DNA of 64,000 bases from Candidatus Nitrosocosmicus oleophilus. Lineage in GTDB: Archaea; Thermoproteota; Nitrososphaeria; Nitrososphaerales; Nitrososphaeraceae. Under the pieces are notes generated by a model, which was not told the DNA's origin, did no database searches, and saw only the letters and a list, made by a program, of their open reading frames with translations. Shown here in pieces: positions 17,548 to 25,891 of this stretch (position 1 is its first letter; each line of letters starts with the position of its first letter). The stretch lies in the NCBI RefSeq assembly GCF_000802205.1, contig NZ_CP012850.1:1550001-1614000 (forward strand). The letters run 5' to 3'. A program made the position numbers and the translations under genes.

Positions 17548-17967
17548 ATGGTTCATTATCTTAAGGAAAGATTAAACCGGTCTAGAAATGTATCTGCAAA
17601 AATAGAAGTTACTAAGGGCTGTATTATTGCATTTGTTTTGGCTATAACATTCAGTAGCATAGAAATGTTAAATCCGAATATTATTCAGGCACAAGTAACT
17701 ATGTATAAGTGTTCACCTGATATGGGAACAAATGTGTCAATGGTAAATTGTCTGACTAATTCCACTTCCGATACTTATAATAATTCAATGGTTGCTGAAA
17801 TGAGGCAAAACCAAACTGAGGAAATGGATCAAGAAGCAATGAATGGGACTAGTCAAACAGCAACTCAAGGAATGAAAGATGCAATGAATGAAACTGGCGA
17901 AGCACTATCAAATGTTACTGGTGGCGTGATGGAAGGAATTAAGGACTTAGTTAATGGCTCAAGCTAA
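17548..17967 (+). CDS. secreted protein with C-x-PDMGTN cysteine motif
   Basis: A 139-aa predicted exported protein: basic N-terminus, hydrophobic GCIIAFVLAITFSSI (about residues 24-38) and a probable cleavage after IIQAQ (about 50). The mature protein opens with KCSPDMGTNVSMVNCL, a Cys-x13-Cys pair with a conserved PDMGTN core, then an Asn/Gln/Met/Thr-rich region with many sequons (NNS, NQT, NGT, NET, NVT, NGS). The same motif occurs in the shorter protein at 20031-20297 (KCTPDMGTNISKSNCL). A disulfide-closed loop is likely. No family is recognised. Confidence 0.65.
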   Translation: MVHYLKERLNRSRNVSAKIEVTKGCIIAFVLAITFSSIEMLNPNIIQAQVTMYKCSPDMGTNVSMVNCLTNSTSDTYNNSMVAEMRQNQTEEMDQEAMNGTSQTATQGMKDAMNETGEALSNVTGGVMEGIKDLVNGSS

Positions 17968-18302
17968 TAATATAAATATGATACTGGAATAGCCAATGTA
18001 ACTATCCTATTTTTATTACGAAACTTTAAATAAGATAATAATCAATCTGTCAAAGTTTCGTATAAGGCTATTCAAATTTTTTTTTGTGATTACAGTTACT
18101 ATTTTTGCAAGCAAATTAAAATACAAGACTTCGTATGGCCTCTATATCGCATACTTTAGCATTTTCACATCAAGTTGCTTAGTGGTACATACTTATCCTA
18201 TTAACGAAAGGAGCGGTTCACGAAATTCTGAATTAGAATATTGTATTAACAATCCACTTTCAGAATTCAAAGTTTATCTGTAATCGTCTCGAATTGTAAT
18301 AT
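17968..18302. other. intergenic region
   Basis: No convincing gene. A 65-codon hydrophobic-start frame (18086-18283, +) is open but lacks a clear promoter or family. Confidence 0.3.
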
Positions 18303-18464
18303 ATGAGTGAGGTAACTAAACCCGAAAATGATTCATCGGAAAATGACAAGTTAAATAAAGAACTCTTAAAACCCGTAACGAAATCTGATTCTAAGATAGA
18401 AGATGAATTAAAGGAGTTAGAAGTGGAGAATTCCGGAGGGGGCAAGGATGGAGGAGGAGGTTGA
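18303..18464 (+). CDS. small acidic protein with Gly-rich tail
   Basis: A 53-aa protein starting MSEVTKPENDSSENDKLNKE, followed by an alternating K/E/D helix (KIEDELKELEVE) and a tail GGGKDGGGG. No hydrophobic core, so it is probably disordered or a single amphipathic helix that folds on binding. AAAGTTTAT, about 30 bp upstream, is a candidate A-box. The opposite-strand frame (18260-18445) is a shadow. Function unknown; its size and charge are like small nucleoid or regulatory peptides but nothing more specific can be said. Confidence 0.5.
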   Translation: MSEVTKPENDSSENDKLNKELLKPVTKSDSKIEDELKELEVENSGGGKDGGGG

Positions 18465-18618
18465 AATAGTCTTTTTTATGATGAATTATTTATGGCTCTA
18501 ATCATGATGTTTAAAGTGGTTATGGATTACAACTAGTGTGAAATTTCATACTTCCCACCTATTGTTCTACTGTAATATTTAGAAGTCTGTATAGTGTAAT
18601 TCACGAAAATTGTAATTG

Positions 18619-18840
18619 TTAGATTAATCCTAAGTTACTGTCTGACTCATTAGAATTATTTCCTTGCATGTTCGTTCCGTTAAGCATTTCACCTAATGTT
18701 ACACTGGGATTATTACGAGAAGTTAAATTTGAAGAGTTCTCTATGGACGATTGTGCTGTAACCACATGAAGACTCCCGGTATTAAAAAATACCACGGTGA
18801 TAAGAATTCCGACAAATATTAACAGGATAGATCTAGTCAT
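18619..18840 (-). CDS. small secreted Asn/Ser-rich protein
   Basis: A 73-aa exported protein: MTRS, then a strong hydrophobic stretch ILLIFVGILITVVFFN (5-20), and a probable cleavage after VVTAQ (about residue 30). The mature part is rich in Asn and Ser with several N-x-S/T sequons (NSS, NLT, NGT, NNS, NES), suggesting glycosylation outside the cell. No cysteines. Function unknown. Upstream on the minus strand, ATATAAATAAC precedes the ATG at about -25 and is a good A-box. Confidence 0.6.
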   Translation of the reverse strand: MTRSILLIFVGILITVVFFNTGSLHVVTAQSSIENSSNLTSRNNPSVTLGEMLNGTNMQGNNSNESDSNLGLI

Positions 18841-19278
18841 GCAATAATTATGTTAATAAAATATAAATAACTCCACACTTTTGAATTATTATATTCTGGC
18901 GAGCCATTGAAATGTTTTCTTGAATTTCAAAGACGTATTTCTCCAGAACTGCAGAATAATACACAATTACTCACAAATCTGCAATTTAATATCTATGTTG
19001 AGACTTATAGATTGAATTTTAATTCATTGATAACCTCAATAAAGTATTTAGAAAGATTAAATTGGAATTCTTTTTTCAATGGGTGTTGTGTTATCTTCTC
19101 TATATGAATTTGATGTATGTTCAAAACCACAATGTTTAGATTTTACTAAAGATCAATAATATGTTTCTGACTAGAGAATATTTCAATATCTTTAATCGAA
19201 GGACTAAAAAATAGCTTTCAGTATCCCAAATCGTTTAGTAGCTTCTATTTATGTCATCATAACCAATAATTAGGGACG
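18841..19278. other. intergenic region
   Basis: No convincing gene. A 66-codon frame at 18907-19107 (+) has no promoter, family or codon pattern to support it. Confidence 0.3.
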
Positions 19279-19797
19279 ATGTCAAATTCAAAAACTGTAG
19301 TTATACAAGAAAATAAAAAAAATTTAGAGAAAAAACTAGGTGAGGTCTTAGGCCTTGAAAGAGCTGCACAAAAAGCAGTCGATGAATTAATTTCAATGAA
19401 GTTAATAAAATCAGATTCTAAAGACGAAGCAAAGGATATCCAAAAAGAAGCAACATCACATGAAGAGCAAATCCAAGAAGTACTGTTGGAGCTTTCCGAA
19501 GATAAAAATATTAAATTAGATGTTCAGCAAGTAGAGCAGACAGCAGAGGAAACCGAACAAAAGGTCACTCAAATAATGAAAACATATTTAGGAAAAGAAC
19601 CCGATACATCTGAAGCACTCGAATTTCTCTGTCTGGCCGAAGGTGGAGAAGTAACTCATTATGAGGTTTTAAATTCCATTAGCACTAATTTTGATAACAA
19701 AAAATTATCTTCTACTGTAAAATCTATCCTAAAAGAAGAACAAGATCACCTAAAAAGATGTTTAGCCTTAGCAAAAGAGGAAGTATCATCTAAATAA
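19279..19797 (+). CDS. ferritin-like four-helix protein, paralogue 1
   Basis: A 172-aa all-helical protein closely related to the one at 33453-33950. Helix 1 holds LGEVLGLERAAQKAVDELIS, helix 2 HEEQIQEVLLELSE, helix 3 EQTAEETEQKVTQIMKTYLG, and the last pair LEFLCLAEGGEVTHYEVL and EEQDHLKRCLAL. E-x-x-x-x-x-H-Y-E and E-E-Q-x-H-L are the kind of carboxylate/His ligands found in ferritin-like diiron proteins, so metal binding or peroxide handling is possible. It could also be structural, as with DUF892-type proteins. A T-rich A-box region precedes it. Nearby stress genes fit but do not prove the role. Confidence 0.65.
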   Translation: MSNSKTVVIQENKKNLEKKLGEVLGLERAAQKAVDELISMKLIKSDSKDEAKDIQKEATSHEEQIQEVLLELSEDKNIKLDVQQVEQTAEETEQKVTQIMKTYLGKEPDTSEALEFLCLAEGGEVTHYEVLNSISTNFDNKKLSSTVKSILKEEQDHLKRCLALAKEEVSSK

Positions 19798-20030
19798 ATT
19801 GCTGCCTGATCCAGTAGACTGGATCGGGAAATGTTATTTTATTTTATCTGGACTTGATATTAATCTTATTAGCCAGTCTCTTGCCCGTTCTATAGTAATA
19901 TACTTGTTATAGGAAGATGGTTTCTACAAAGAAAACTTATTTGAACTAATACTAACACAGATGCTTGATCCTGAAATTAATTAAATCACTATTGCTGGAT
20001 ATTAAATACTATACTATATTATGGTCATAC

Positions 20031-20297
20031 ATGAGAGATTTAAACATCAAATCAGAACTGCTTAACGAACATTTTCACAAATTATCCGTAAAATTCGTTC
20101 TAATAATTGTAGTATCAGGATTTTTAGGGGTATCGTCCTTTGATTTGACACAAATTGATATAACTGCACAGACTATTCAAGAAAAATGCACTCCGGATAT
20201 GGGAACAAACATATCAAAGTCTAACTGTTTGTCAAACATTCCCACCAATCCAGTATATAATGTTCCAAATACCGATAATGTGAGACCGCCGTCTTAA
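20031..20297 (+). CDS. secreted protein with C-x-PDMGTN motif, short paralogue
   Basis: An 88-aa predicted exported protein from the ATG at 20031; a longer frame from 19965 adds 22 hydrophobic/basic residues but an A-box (TATTAAATACTATA, about -30) favours the inner start. Signal segment VKFVLIIVVSGFLGVSSF, cleavage near DITAQ. The mature part begins with EKCTPDMGTNISKSNCLSN, matching the motif in 17548-17967, then a short Pro/Asn tail ending RPPS. It is thus a minimal version: signal, one cysteine loop, tail. No family is recognised. Confidence 0.6.
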   Translation: MRDLNIKSELLNEHFHKLSVKFVLIIVVSGFLGVSSFDLTQIDITAQTIQEKCTPDMGTNISKSNCLSNIPTNPVYNVPNTDNVRPPS

Positions 20298-20413
20298 ATA
20301 CACCCCTCTACTCCAATTATTCCACCTCTGATACCATTACATTTCTGAGGAATCTGTAACATGTTAAACAACTTATCACCCTGATCGTATTATTTTTCTT
20401 GGGATCCTCATAG

Positions 20414-20422
20414 ACTACATAC
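20414..20422 (+). repeat. target-site duplication, left copy
   Basis: ACTACATAC directly before the left inverted end of the insertion sequence; repeated at 21419-21427. Confidence 0.75.
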
Positions 20423-21418
20423 TGCTTTGTCGCCTAACTCAACATATTTAGCTGGAATGAACAGATTGATTATTTGTGATAGACTGGCCCTCTTACAATC
20501 GCTCATTAGTTCAACGCGGTGAGATCCTCTTCTCGTATGATTTCCTTGATGGTTGGGGTTCAGAGATAGAGAATATGAATATAAACAAAAAGGGTAAACC
20601 ATTTGTATTTCCAGATTCTTTCATCTTGGCCATTGGTTACATTCGCTATTTATTTCACCTACCATACAGACAAACCCAAGGTATAATTAAGGCCACAGGA
20701 AAAAGGTTACCTGCTAATCCACCAAGTTATGGTCACATCTGTAAACGAATCAACAAGCTAAACATCGATATTAAAAGAGACAAGATGGATGACGATGATG
20801 ACCTAATAATATCAATAGACAGTACAGGTATCAAGATTACTACCAGAGGTCAGTGGATGGATGAGAAATGGAATACACAAAATAGAAAAGGATATCTCAA
20901 GATCCACGTTGCTGTAGACATAAAGACCAGGAAAATCATTGCTTTGGAAGTGACAGATGAGAAGGTACATGATGGGAAAATGCTAAAGAAACTAGTCAAT
21001 CATGTTTTGGATTCGAGAGAACCAAACACTGTAAAGATAAAATCGGTACTAGCTGATGGAGCCTATGATTCAAATCCAAACTTTGTGTATCTTGAGGACA
21101 AAAAGATCAATCCAGGTATAAAGGTAAGAAGGAACTCTATTGTTTCTCCTAAAAACAATAGGTTAAGGAACAACGAAGTAAAGTTACAAGCAAAGGATCT
21201 GTTGAAATGGAAGACAAAAAGAAAATACGGACAGAGATGGATATCTGAAACTGTGTTCTCAGCTATAAAGAGAATGTTTGGTGAATACACATCAGCAAAC
21301 AGGTTTCAAAACATGGTAAAGGAGATCATGATAAAAGTATCATTGTATAACATTTTTAGAAGAATATAACATGATGATCATGATGATAACCGGAGAATAA
21401 GGAATTATGCAACAAAGC
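20423..21418 (+). mobile_element. IS5-family insertion sequence, IS903-type
   Basis: A complete element of about 996 bp with one transposase gene. Imperfect terminal inverted repeats: left TGCTTTGTCGCCTAACTC (20423-20440) and right end, read inward, GCTTTGTTGCATAATTCC (21418 down to 21401). The 9-bp direct repeat ACTACATAC flanks both ends. Length, terminal sequence (GGCTTTGTTGAATAA in IS903) and 9-bp duplication all fit the IS903 subgroup of IS5. The near-perfect flanking repeat indicates a fairly recent insertion, and it did not disrupt a recognisable gene. Confidence 0.85.
20476..21369 (+). CDS. IS5-family DDE transposase
   Basis: A 297-aa transposase (297 codons, GTG start; TGA lies in frame just upstream). 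It has an N-terminal DNA-binding region (DWPSYNRSLVQRGEI) and an RNase H-like catalytic domain with the three acidic residues: D in SIDSTG, D in LADGAYD, and E in ISETVFSAIKRMFGE. The Y-R-x-x-E-like end motif (SETVFSAIKR) is typical of IS5. The opening resembles IS903 transposases, and length agrees with that group (about 300 aa). No frameshift is needed, so the element is probably active or recently so. Confidence 0.95.
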   Translation: MIDWPSYNRSLVQRGEILFSYDFLDGWGSEIENMNINKKGKPFVFPDSFILAIGYIRYLFHLPYRQTQGIIKATGKRLPANPPSYGHICKRINKLNIDIKRDKMDDDDDLIISIDSTGIKITTRGQWMDEKWNTQNRKGYLKIHVAVDIKTRKIIALEVTDEKVHDGKMLKKLVNHVLDSREPNTVKIKSVLADGAYDSNPNFVYLEDKKINPGIKVRRNSIVSPKNNRLRNNEVKLQAKDLLKWKTKRKYGQRWISETVFSAIKRMFGEYTSANRFQNMVKEIMIKVSLYNIFRRI

Positions 21419-21427
21419 ACTACATAC
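21419..21427 (+). repeat. target-site duplication, right copy
   Basis: ACTACATAC directly after the right inverted end; matches 20414-20422. Confidence 0.75.
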
Positions 21428-21486
21428 CTTAAAAAAATATTCCGATTAATATTGAGGATTATATAGTTTTGTATACTCTGTAGAGT

Positions 21487-21636
21487 ATGTGGGGAATAAC
21501 CATGCTATTAATTCGGCTAGCAGACTACATACAAGGGCGTAAGGATAAAAGGACTTGCACAATATGTAACTACGTTGCTACCAATGAGAAAGATTTAGAT
21601 AAACACGTACATCAATTACATGCTGATGTTATTTAA
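21487..21636 (+). CDS. small C2H2 zinc-finger protein
   Basis: A 49-aa protein with one C2H2 finger: CTIC, then 12 residues (NYVATNEKDLDK), HVHQLH with H-x4-H or H-x2-H pairing. The N-terminal 20 residues are hydrophobic/basic (MWGITMLLIRLADYIQG) and may form a helix. TTATATAG at about -28 is a good A-box. Like the finger proteins at 17022 and 45302, it is a single-finger protein; each probably binds a distinct partner. It lies just after the insertion sequence and is not part of it. Confidence 0.65.
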   Translation: MWGITMLLIRLADYIQGRKDKRTCTICNYVATNEKDLDKHVHQLHADVI

Positions 21637-21839
21637 TTTTAGCTAGTACATGTAGTATACCGCCCCACAACTGCAATCAATGATCCTTTATCATTTGTAC
21701 ATTGCTTGCCGGCGATTTAGCTAAAGCATAGGTCAGAGTGTGAAAACAGCATTAGTATTCTTTTAGACTTTGACCCTTAACTATAGACAATCAAAAATCA
21801 CTATTATATGATATATTTTCTATATTGATCGTTACTTAA

Positions 21840-22032
21840 ATGAATGAAATGGCAAAATGTACAAAATGTGGAATGGATTTTTAAATATATGAGTAGCATT
21901 TGCGGAAGAAAATTACTTGAAAAATGCTCAGTCGAAGGGCTCCACAACTGAAAAAAGATGCTCTAATTGTGCTCTAATTGTGGTAATATTGCTACATATG
22001 GCCTAAAAGAATTAGTGCGGGATAATAAATAA
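21840..22032 (+). pseudogene. zinc-ribbon protein broken by an 11-bp tandem duplication
   Basis: Starts MNEMAKCTKCGMDF, then stops. A second frame gives FAEENYLKNAQSKGSTTEKR and then CSNC, followed after an 11-bp tandem duplication (TGCTCTAATTG at 21959-21969 and 21970-21980) by GNIATYGLKELVRDNK in a third frame. Removing one copy of the duplication restores CSNCGNIATYGLKELV, giving a CxxC...CxxC zinc ribbon. There is also a frame change after the first segment. The clean duplication is a real DNA event typical of replication slippage, so this gene is decayed. Confidence 0.6.
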
Positions 22033-22166
22033 TTTTTAACTTATCTCAAACAGCCGAGGTTAGAGAAAAATTCAATTATCTTGTCCTAATTATTACAAAT
22101 GTCTAAAGTAAAAGATAGTCCCCATTATGGTACTATAAAAACGATTACAGGGCGCATTATCAGATG

Positions 22167-23585
22167 TTACCTGCCCATGGCATCTTGATATCCTTCTTTG
22201 ATTAACCTGTCTATAGTTTCAGATGTAAAGTCAGCAAGTTTTCCTGAAACACTATTATCATCATCTTTGCGTTGTATTTGAACTATTTTAGTTATTTTAA
22301 AAGTATTCTTAAGTATATCGATATTCCTTTTAGCTTCTTCGGTAAGAAATCGTCTGGGCGTATATTCATCTAATATTCTATCAATTTTCTCCCCTAGTAA
22401 TTCATCATTCTGTCCAAGAGCTATCAACTTTTCAATTAAATTAACATAGTCTGCATGGAGGCCATCTATTTTTGGGTCATATGCTTTACCAAGTTTTATA
22501 TCAATATGCCTACCTTTGACTCCATCAAAATCTTGTGGGACCTTGTTTTCAACAGAATTACTACTGTTTTGTTTAGGGTCTAACAAATTCACAATATATA
22601 TTTCCAAATCAGGAATTCTTTGGATCGGTTGTTGCTCTGGCGATTTACTTCTGTAATTATCCATCTCTGTACGCATTAGTTTTACTCGAAACGAATTTTC
22701 AAGATTTTGAGAACCTATTTTTTTTTCCCAAAATCTCTGATGTGCATATACCACTTCTTTAATTGGAGTATTACTTAAGAGTCCTCCATCCCAGAACTTA
22801 CGTTGCTCTACATCTTCATAAGCATAGGCTTCAGGTACGGTTGAACTTGCTATAAGATGTTTGATGTCTATACCCTTGTCGTAATGTACGGTTATGGACT
22901 TTCCTAAATGAGAATCACCATATTCTGATTCTCTTTTTCCTTGCTCATTCTCATAGCTGTCAAATGTAACTGTGGTTCCTTCGGCAACGTCAACACTCAC
23001 AACAAGTAATCTTGGTTCTCCTTTTTCAAAGCTTGTGGCGATAGGAAATCTACCAAACTTCTCTATGCTATTTCTTAATGGTTGGTTATCATATACAAGC
23101 CATTGGTTTTGAGAATCACAAAATTTATTATCTTGTTTTGGAGGATAAATGGGTTTGAATACTTTTTCCACACCTGTTTTAGAAAATTCTTTTACTGAAT
23201 AGTATCTTCGTGCAGATTCTTCTGATGCTATTGAGGGATTTCCTTTTTCGTGCTCTATTTTCCATTGTTTTGACGCCTCTTTTATGTTTGGCGTAGAAGT
23301 TGACAAATACTTCCAAAATTTCTCAAGCTTTTCTGAAGCACCATCCCACGTTTTATTTTCAACAAAATAACTGACAAGGATGGCACCATTGATGGCTCCA
23401 ATCGAGGTTCCTGCAATAATGTCAAATAATGGAACATCTTTTTTATTACTAACATCTTGAATTTCTTTGATTTTTTCATAGAGGCTTTTAAAAACACCGA
23501 CTTGGTAAGCACCTAAAGCTCCACCCCCTTGCAAAACTAATGCTCTTTGAACTCGAGGAATATGATATTTGTTTAAGTTTGACAT
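22167..23585 (-). CDS. patatin-like phospholipase
   Basis: A 472-aa patatin-family serine lipid acyl hydrolase. The oxyanion loop is LQGGGALGAYQ (GGG-x-x-G at 20-25), the nucleophile is S61 in AGTSIGAI, and the Asp of the Ser-Asp dyad is D266 in WDGGLLSN. The N-terminal domain of about 280 residues is the patatin core. The C-terminal 190 residues include RTEMDNYRSKSPE and PRRFLTEEAKRNIDIL and are probably a regulatory or membrane-contact extension. There is no signal peptide. It may remodel or turn over lipids; the substrate is unknown. On the minus strand it lies upstream of the two-TM protein at 23599 (11-bp gap) and may be co-transcribed. Confidence 0.92.
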   Translation of the reverse strand: MSNLNKYHIPRVQRALVLQGGGALGAYQVGVFKSLYEKIKEIQDVSNKKDVPLFDIIAGTSIGAINGAILVSYFVENKTWDGASEKLEKFWKYLSTSTPNIKEASKQWKIEHEKGNPSIASEESARRYYSVKEFSKTGVEKVFKPIYPPKQDNKFCDSQNQWLVYDNQPLRNSIEKFGRFPIATSFEKGEPRLLVVSVDVAEGTTVTFDSYENEQGKRESEYGDSHLGKSITVHYDKGIDIKHLIASSTVPEAYAYEDVEQRKFWDGGLLSNTPIKEVVYAHQRFWEKKIGSQNLENSFRVKLMRTEMDNYRSKSPEQQPIQRIPDLEIYIVNLLDPKQNSSNSVENKVPQDFDGVKGRHIDIKLGKAYDPKIDGLHADYVNLIEKLIALGQNDELLGEKIDRILDEYTPRRFLTEEAKRNIDILKNTFKITKIVQIQRKDDDNSVSGKLADFTSETIDRLIKEGYQDAMGR

Positions 23586-23598
23586 GAATAACCTCTAC

Positions 23599-23961
23599 CT
23601 AATGACAGATTCTAATGGACTCAAAATTACCGGGTTTGTTATTATCTTTACTGGCTATGGAAGAGTAATAATCTATATTATCTTTTTCTGTGTGATTATC
23701 AGCTCTGTTAGTGATATTTATTTTAGATTTATTCTTTCTTATACGGCCCATATATTTTAGAATAAGTTGAAACTCTTCTTTAAATCCAGTATAGTTCCAA
23801 TAGTGTTTGTTAACAAGAGTCGAGATAACAAACCAACTAATACTATTTACTATGATAGTAAATAAAAACCCATAATAATAAGCCATTATTGACCCAGTTA
23901 TTGTACCTCCTATAAGGTAAGGCATTTGACGTTTTAAAACTGATTTTAATAAATTATCCAA
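23599..23961 (-). CDS. small two-TM membrane protein, family member 2 (extended)
   Basis: A 120-aa paralogue of 14950-15198 and 25892-26134. The first 78 residues match the family core (LKRQMPYLIGGTITGSIMAY, YYGFLFTIIVNSISWFVIS, HYWNYTGFKEEF). The C-terminal extension of about 40 residues (from MGRIRKNKSKINIT) is basic then polar, ending SIRICH, and is not found in the others. Gene order places it just upstream of patatin on the same strand. The extension may be a cytoplasmic tail. Function unknown. Confidence 0.6.
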   Translation of the reverse strand: MDNLLKSVLKRQMPYLIGGTITGSIMAYYYGFLFTIIVNSISWFVISTLVNKHYWNYTGFKEEFQLILKYMGRIRKNKSKINITNRADNHTEKDNIDYYSSIASKDNNKPGNFESIRICH

Positions 23962-24956
23962 AACAACTTCTACTCATTGTTTATTGTATAACATAGTATA
24001 TAGACAGGTACAAGATAATTGATACTCTAGTTAGGTTATACTATAATCTAGATATAATCTATATTATCATTGTTAGTAATACTGGTAAAAATATTTACAT
24101 TACAACATACTACGTGTTCAGACTTATAGATCAGGTTAGTTAGATAATTTTTTGTAATTGAGTAATAATGTTTTTTAGTTCACAGGCCTAAATATAGAAT
24201 GCATCATTTAGGCTTGATGTTTACATCTGGAGGAGTTGAAACATCACACAATTCTACACTACAACAGGCCGTTTCCAAGTGGAAGGGCCATAATGACCAT
24301 ACACGGCCTCCCGTTGATCGCATATCCTAAAGGTGCATCCAGTGCTTTGACTAAAACATCACCTATGTTTGACAGTAGAAGATTAAAATTGGTAGGGTTA
24401 ACGAGATCCTTTATCATACCTCTACACTTGATAGATAATTACATTTCAAGTTATTAATATCTATTAGATTCATTATACATTAATTAGCACCTGGGAGTTC
24501 CTATAAGGGTAATCCCCTAGGAGGAAGTTCTATTTGCCTTTACCATTTAAAGTAAAATAGATAATCCCAATATATTACTGTGTTAATCATTCTTGCAGTC
24601 TGTTTTATTTCGTGGACATAAATTATCTTATTGTGAGACAGATTCGTCAGAAAATGAAAGGGAGTCAGTATATTTTGAGTTTAAGAGGATAGAATAAAAA
24701 GAGCCTACAATATTGATATATAAAGATCTAACAGTAAAATCATTAAGAATTATTTAGATCACTATAAGTTAAACCTATAATGAAAGGGATTCTTTTAGTG
24801 TGCGGTGCCAAATACTTTTTTTATTCTTGTCATGAGTTAAAAGTCAGTCCACATTCTTCATTCTAGAATAATGCCTTAGCATTTGTCGATCTCTAATCTG
24901 AATACTTTTCACTACTATATTGCAAAACTTGATGATTTTCTTAATTGTGGAATGTT
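23962..24956. other. long intergenic region with structured elements
   Basis: No convincing gene; the 73-codon frame at 24236-24457 overlaps hairpin sequences. Holds the structured element at 24186-24309, and a promoter-like AAATACTTTTTTTAT (24810-24824) followed by no open frame. Confidence 0.4.
24186..24309. ncRNA. structured element: hairpin plus possible multi-branch stem
   Basis: A hairpin GCCTAAA (24186-24192)/TTTAGGC (24207-24213) is followed by a second structure whose outer stem is AGGCCGT (24266-24272)/ACGGCCT (24303-24309) with an inner TTCC-AAGT-GGAA hairpin. The second is GC-rich. It could be a small RNA or a leader. Strand is not set by sequence. Confidence 0.3.
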
Positions 24957-24970
24957 AAATACTTTATTAT
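24955..24970 (+). promoter_or_regulatory. A-box promoter (TTAAATACTTTATTAT)
   Basis: Lies about 26 bp before the ATG at 24983; same sequence and distance as at 17518, 27276 and 28396. Confidence 0.5.
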
Positions 24971-24982
24971 CTAATTTAGAGT

Positions 24983-25663
24983 ATGAGCAATATCACTAAT
25001 TCAAGTAATTTTAACTGGAAAGACAATAGCATTGAATGGAAAGACATTATTAAAAAAGAAGCAAGAGGATATGTGAAAGGGGATGATCTGGGTGAGGTAC
25101 AAGAAATCGGACAAGACTTTGTTGTAACAGAAAGAGGTCGAGTCAAAAAAAACAAATTTTATCTACCTAAACCCTTAGTTGCAGGCTACGATGGAGAAGT
25201 TCTTTGGTTTAACATAACAGAACAAGAAGCTGAAGACAATTTCAAAAAAGATGAACCACCACCGACCGGTGAGTATTCAAGATACGAGTCAGCATCTGTA
25301 ACAGAACAGCCAGATACCCAAACGTATGGTAAGTCGGCATCTTCGATAGATCTTCAAAAGTATATTCCCCTTATTCAGAAAAGACAAATAGACGGCGTTG
25401 GGACTGATGCTTCCTATACTAAGTCTCAAGCAGGCATACGGGATTGGGACAATATCCTCAAAAAAGGTGCAAGAACAGCAGATGACACGGCAGTAGGAAT
25501 TGTCACGGCAGTAAATGATGAAAATGTAATAATAACTTCTGATGGTGCTAGAGATGAATTTAGCATACCAAAAAACGAAATTCAAAGTTATAATGGACAA
25601 GAGATAGTTCTGAATATGACTTACGATAGAATGGACCAGTTTAAGGTAAAAGTTCCAAGATAG
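24983..25663 (+). CDS. protein with two PRC-barrel-like domains
   Basis: A 226-aa soluble protein with two copies of a domain of about 70 residues. The N-terminal copy (about 15-90) reads IEWKDIIKKEARGYVKG, LGEVQEIGQDFVVTERG, FYLPKPLVAGYDGEVLWFNI. The C-terminal copy (about 150-226) has WDNILKKGAR, VGIVTAVNDENVIITSDGA and FSIPKNEIQSYNGQEIVLNM. A polar linker joins them. The pattern resembles a PRC-barrel domain. The first domain matches those in 36419, 37785, 43102 and 56794. Unlike those it has no DUF2382 tail. Possible roles are binding of RNA or partner proteins; the function is unknown. Confidence 0.6.
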   Translation: MSNITNSSNFNWKDNSIEWKDIIKKEARGYVKGDDLGEVQEIGQDFVVTERGRVKKNKFYLPKPLVAGYDGEVLWFNITEQEAEDNFKKDEPPPTGEYSRYESASVTEQPDTQTYGKSASSIDLQKYIPLIQKRQIDGVGTDASYTKSQAGIRDWDNILKKGARTADDTAVGIVTAVNDENVIITSDGARDEFSIPKNEIQSYNGQEIVLNMTYDRMDQFKVKVPR

Positions 25664-25891
25664 TGAGGAACTACAAAAACCATCATTTTTGTTGCACTGG
25701 CTATAATACTTTTTTTGTATATCATAATCTAGGTTAATTATTTGATAGACTTGAATGATTCAGATCATGTGACAATAAATTCAATTTCCTCTTTATTTGA
25801 TTTAGTAAAGTTTACAAATATAGATTTATCATGTTGTGCTTTAAGGTGAATTTAGGATCCTAAAAACTATGTTTAGTATCAATAAATATAA

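Noticed and set aside
17382-17564. 60-aa frame overlapping the next start
   Set aside because: No family, and the promoter for 17548 lies inside it.
18907-19107. 66-aa frame
   Set aside because: No promoter or family; composition typical of noncoding AT-rich DNA.
24236-24457. 73-aa frame
   Set aside because: Overlaps GC-rich inverted repeats and lacks a family; more likely structure than coding.
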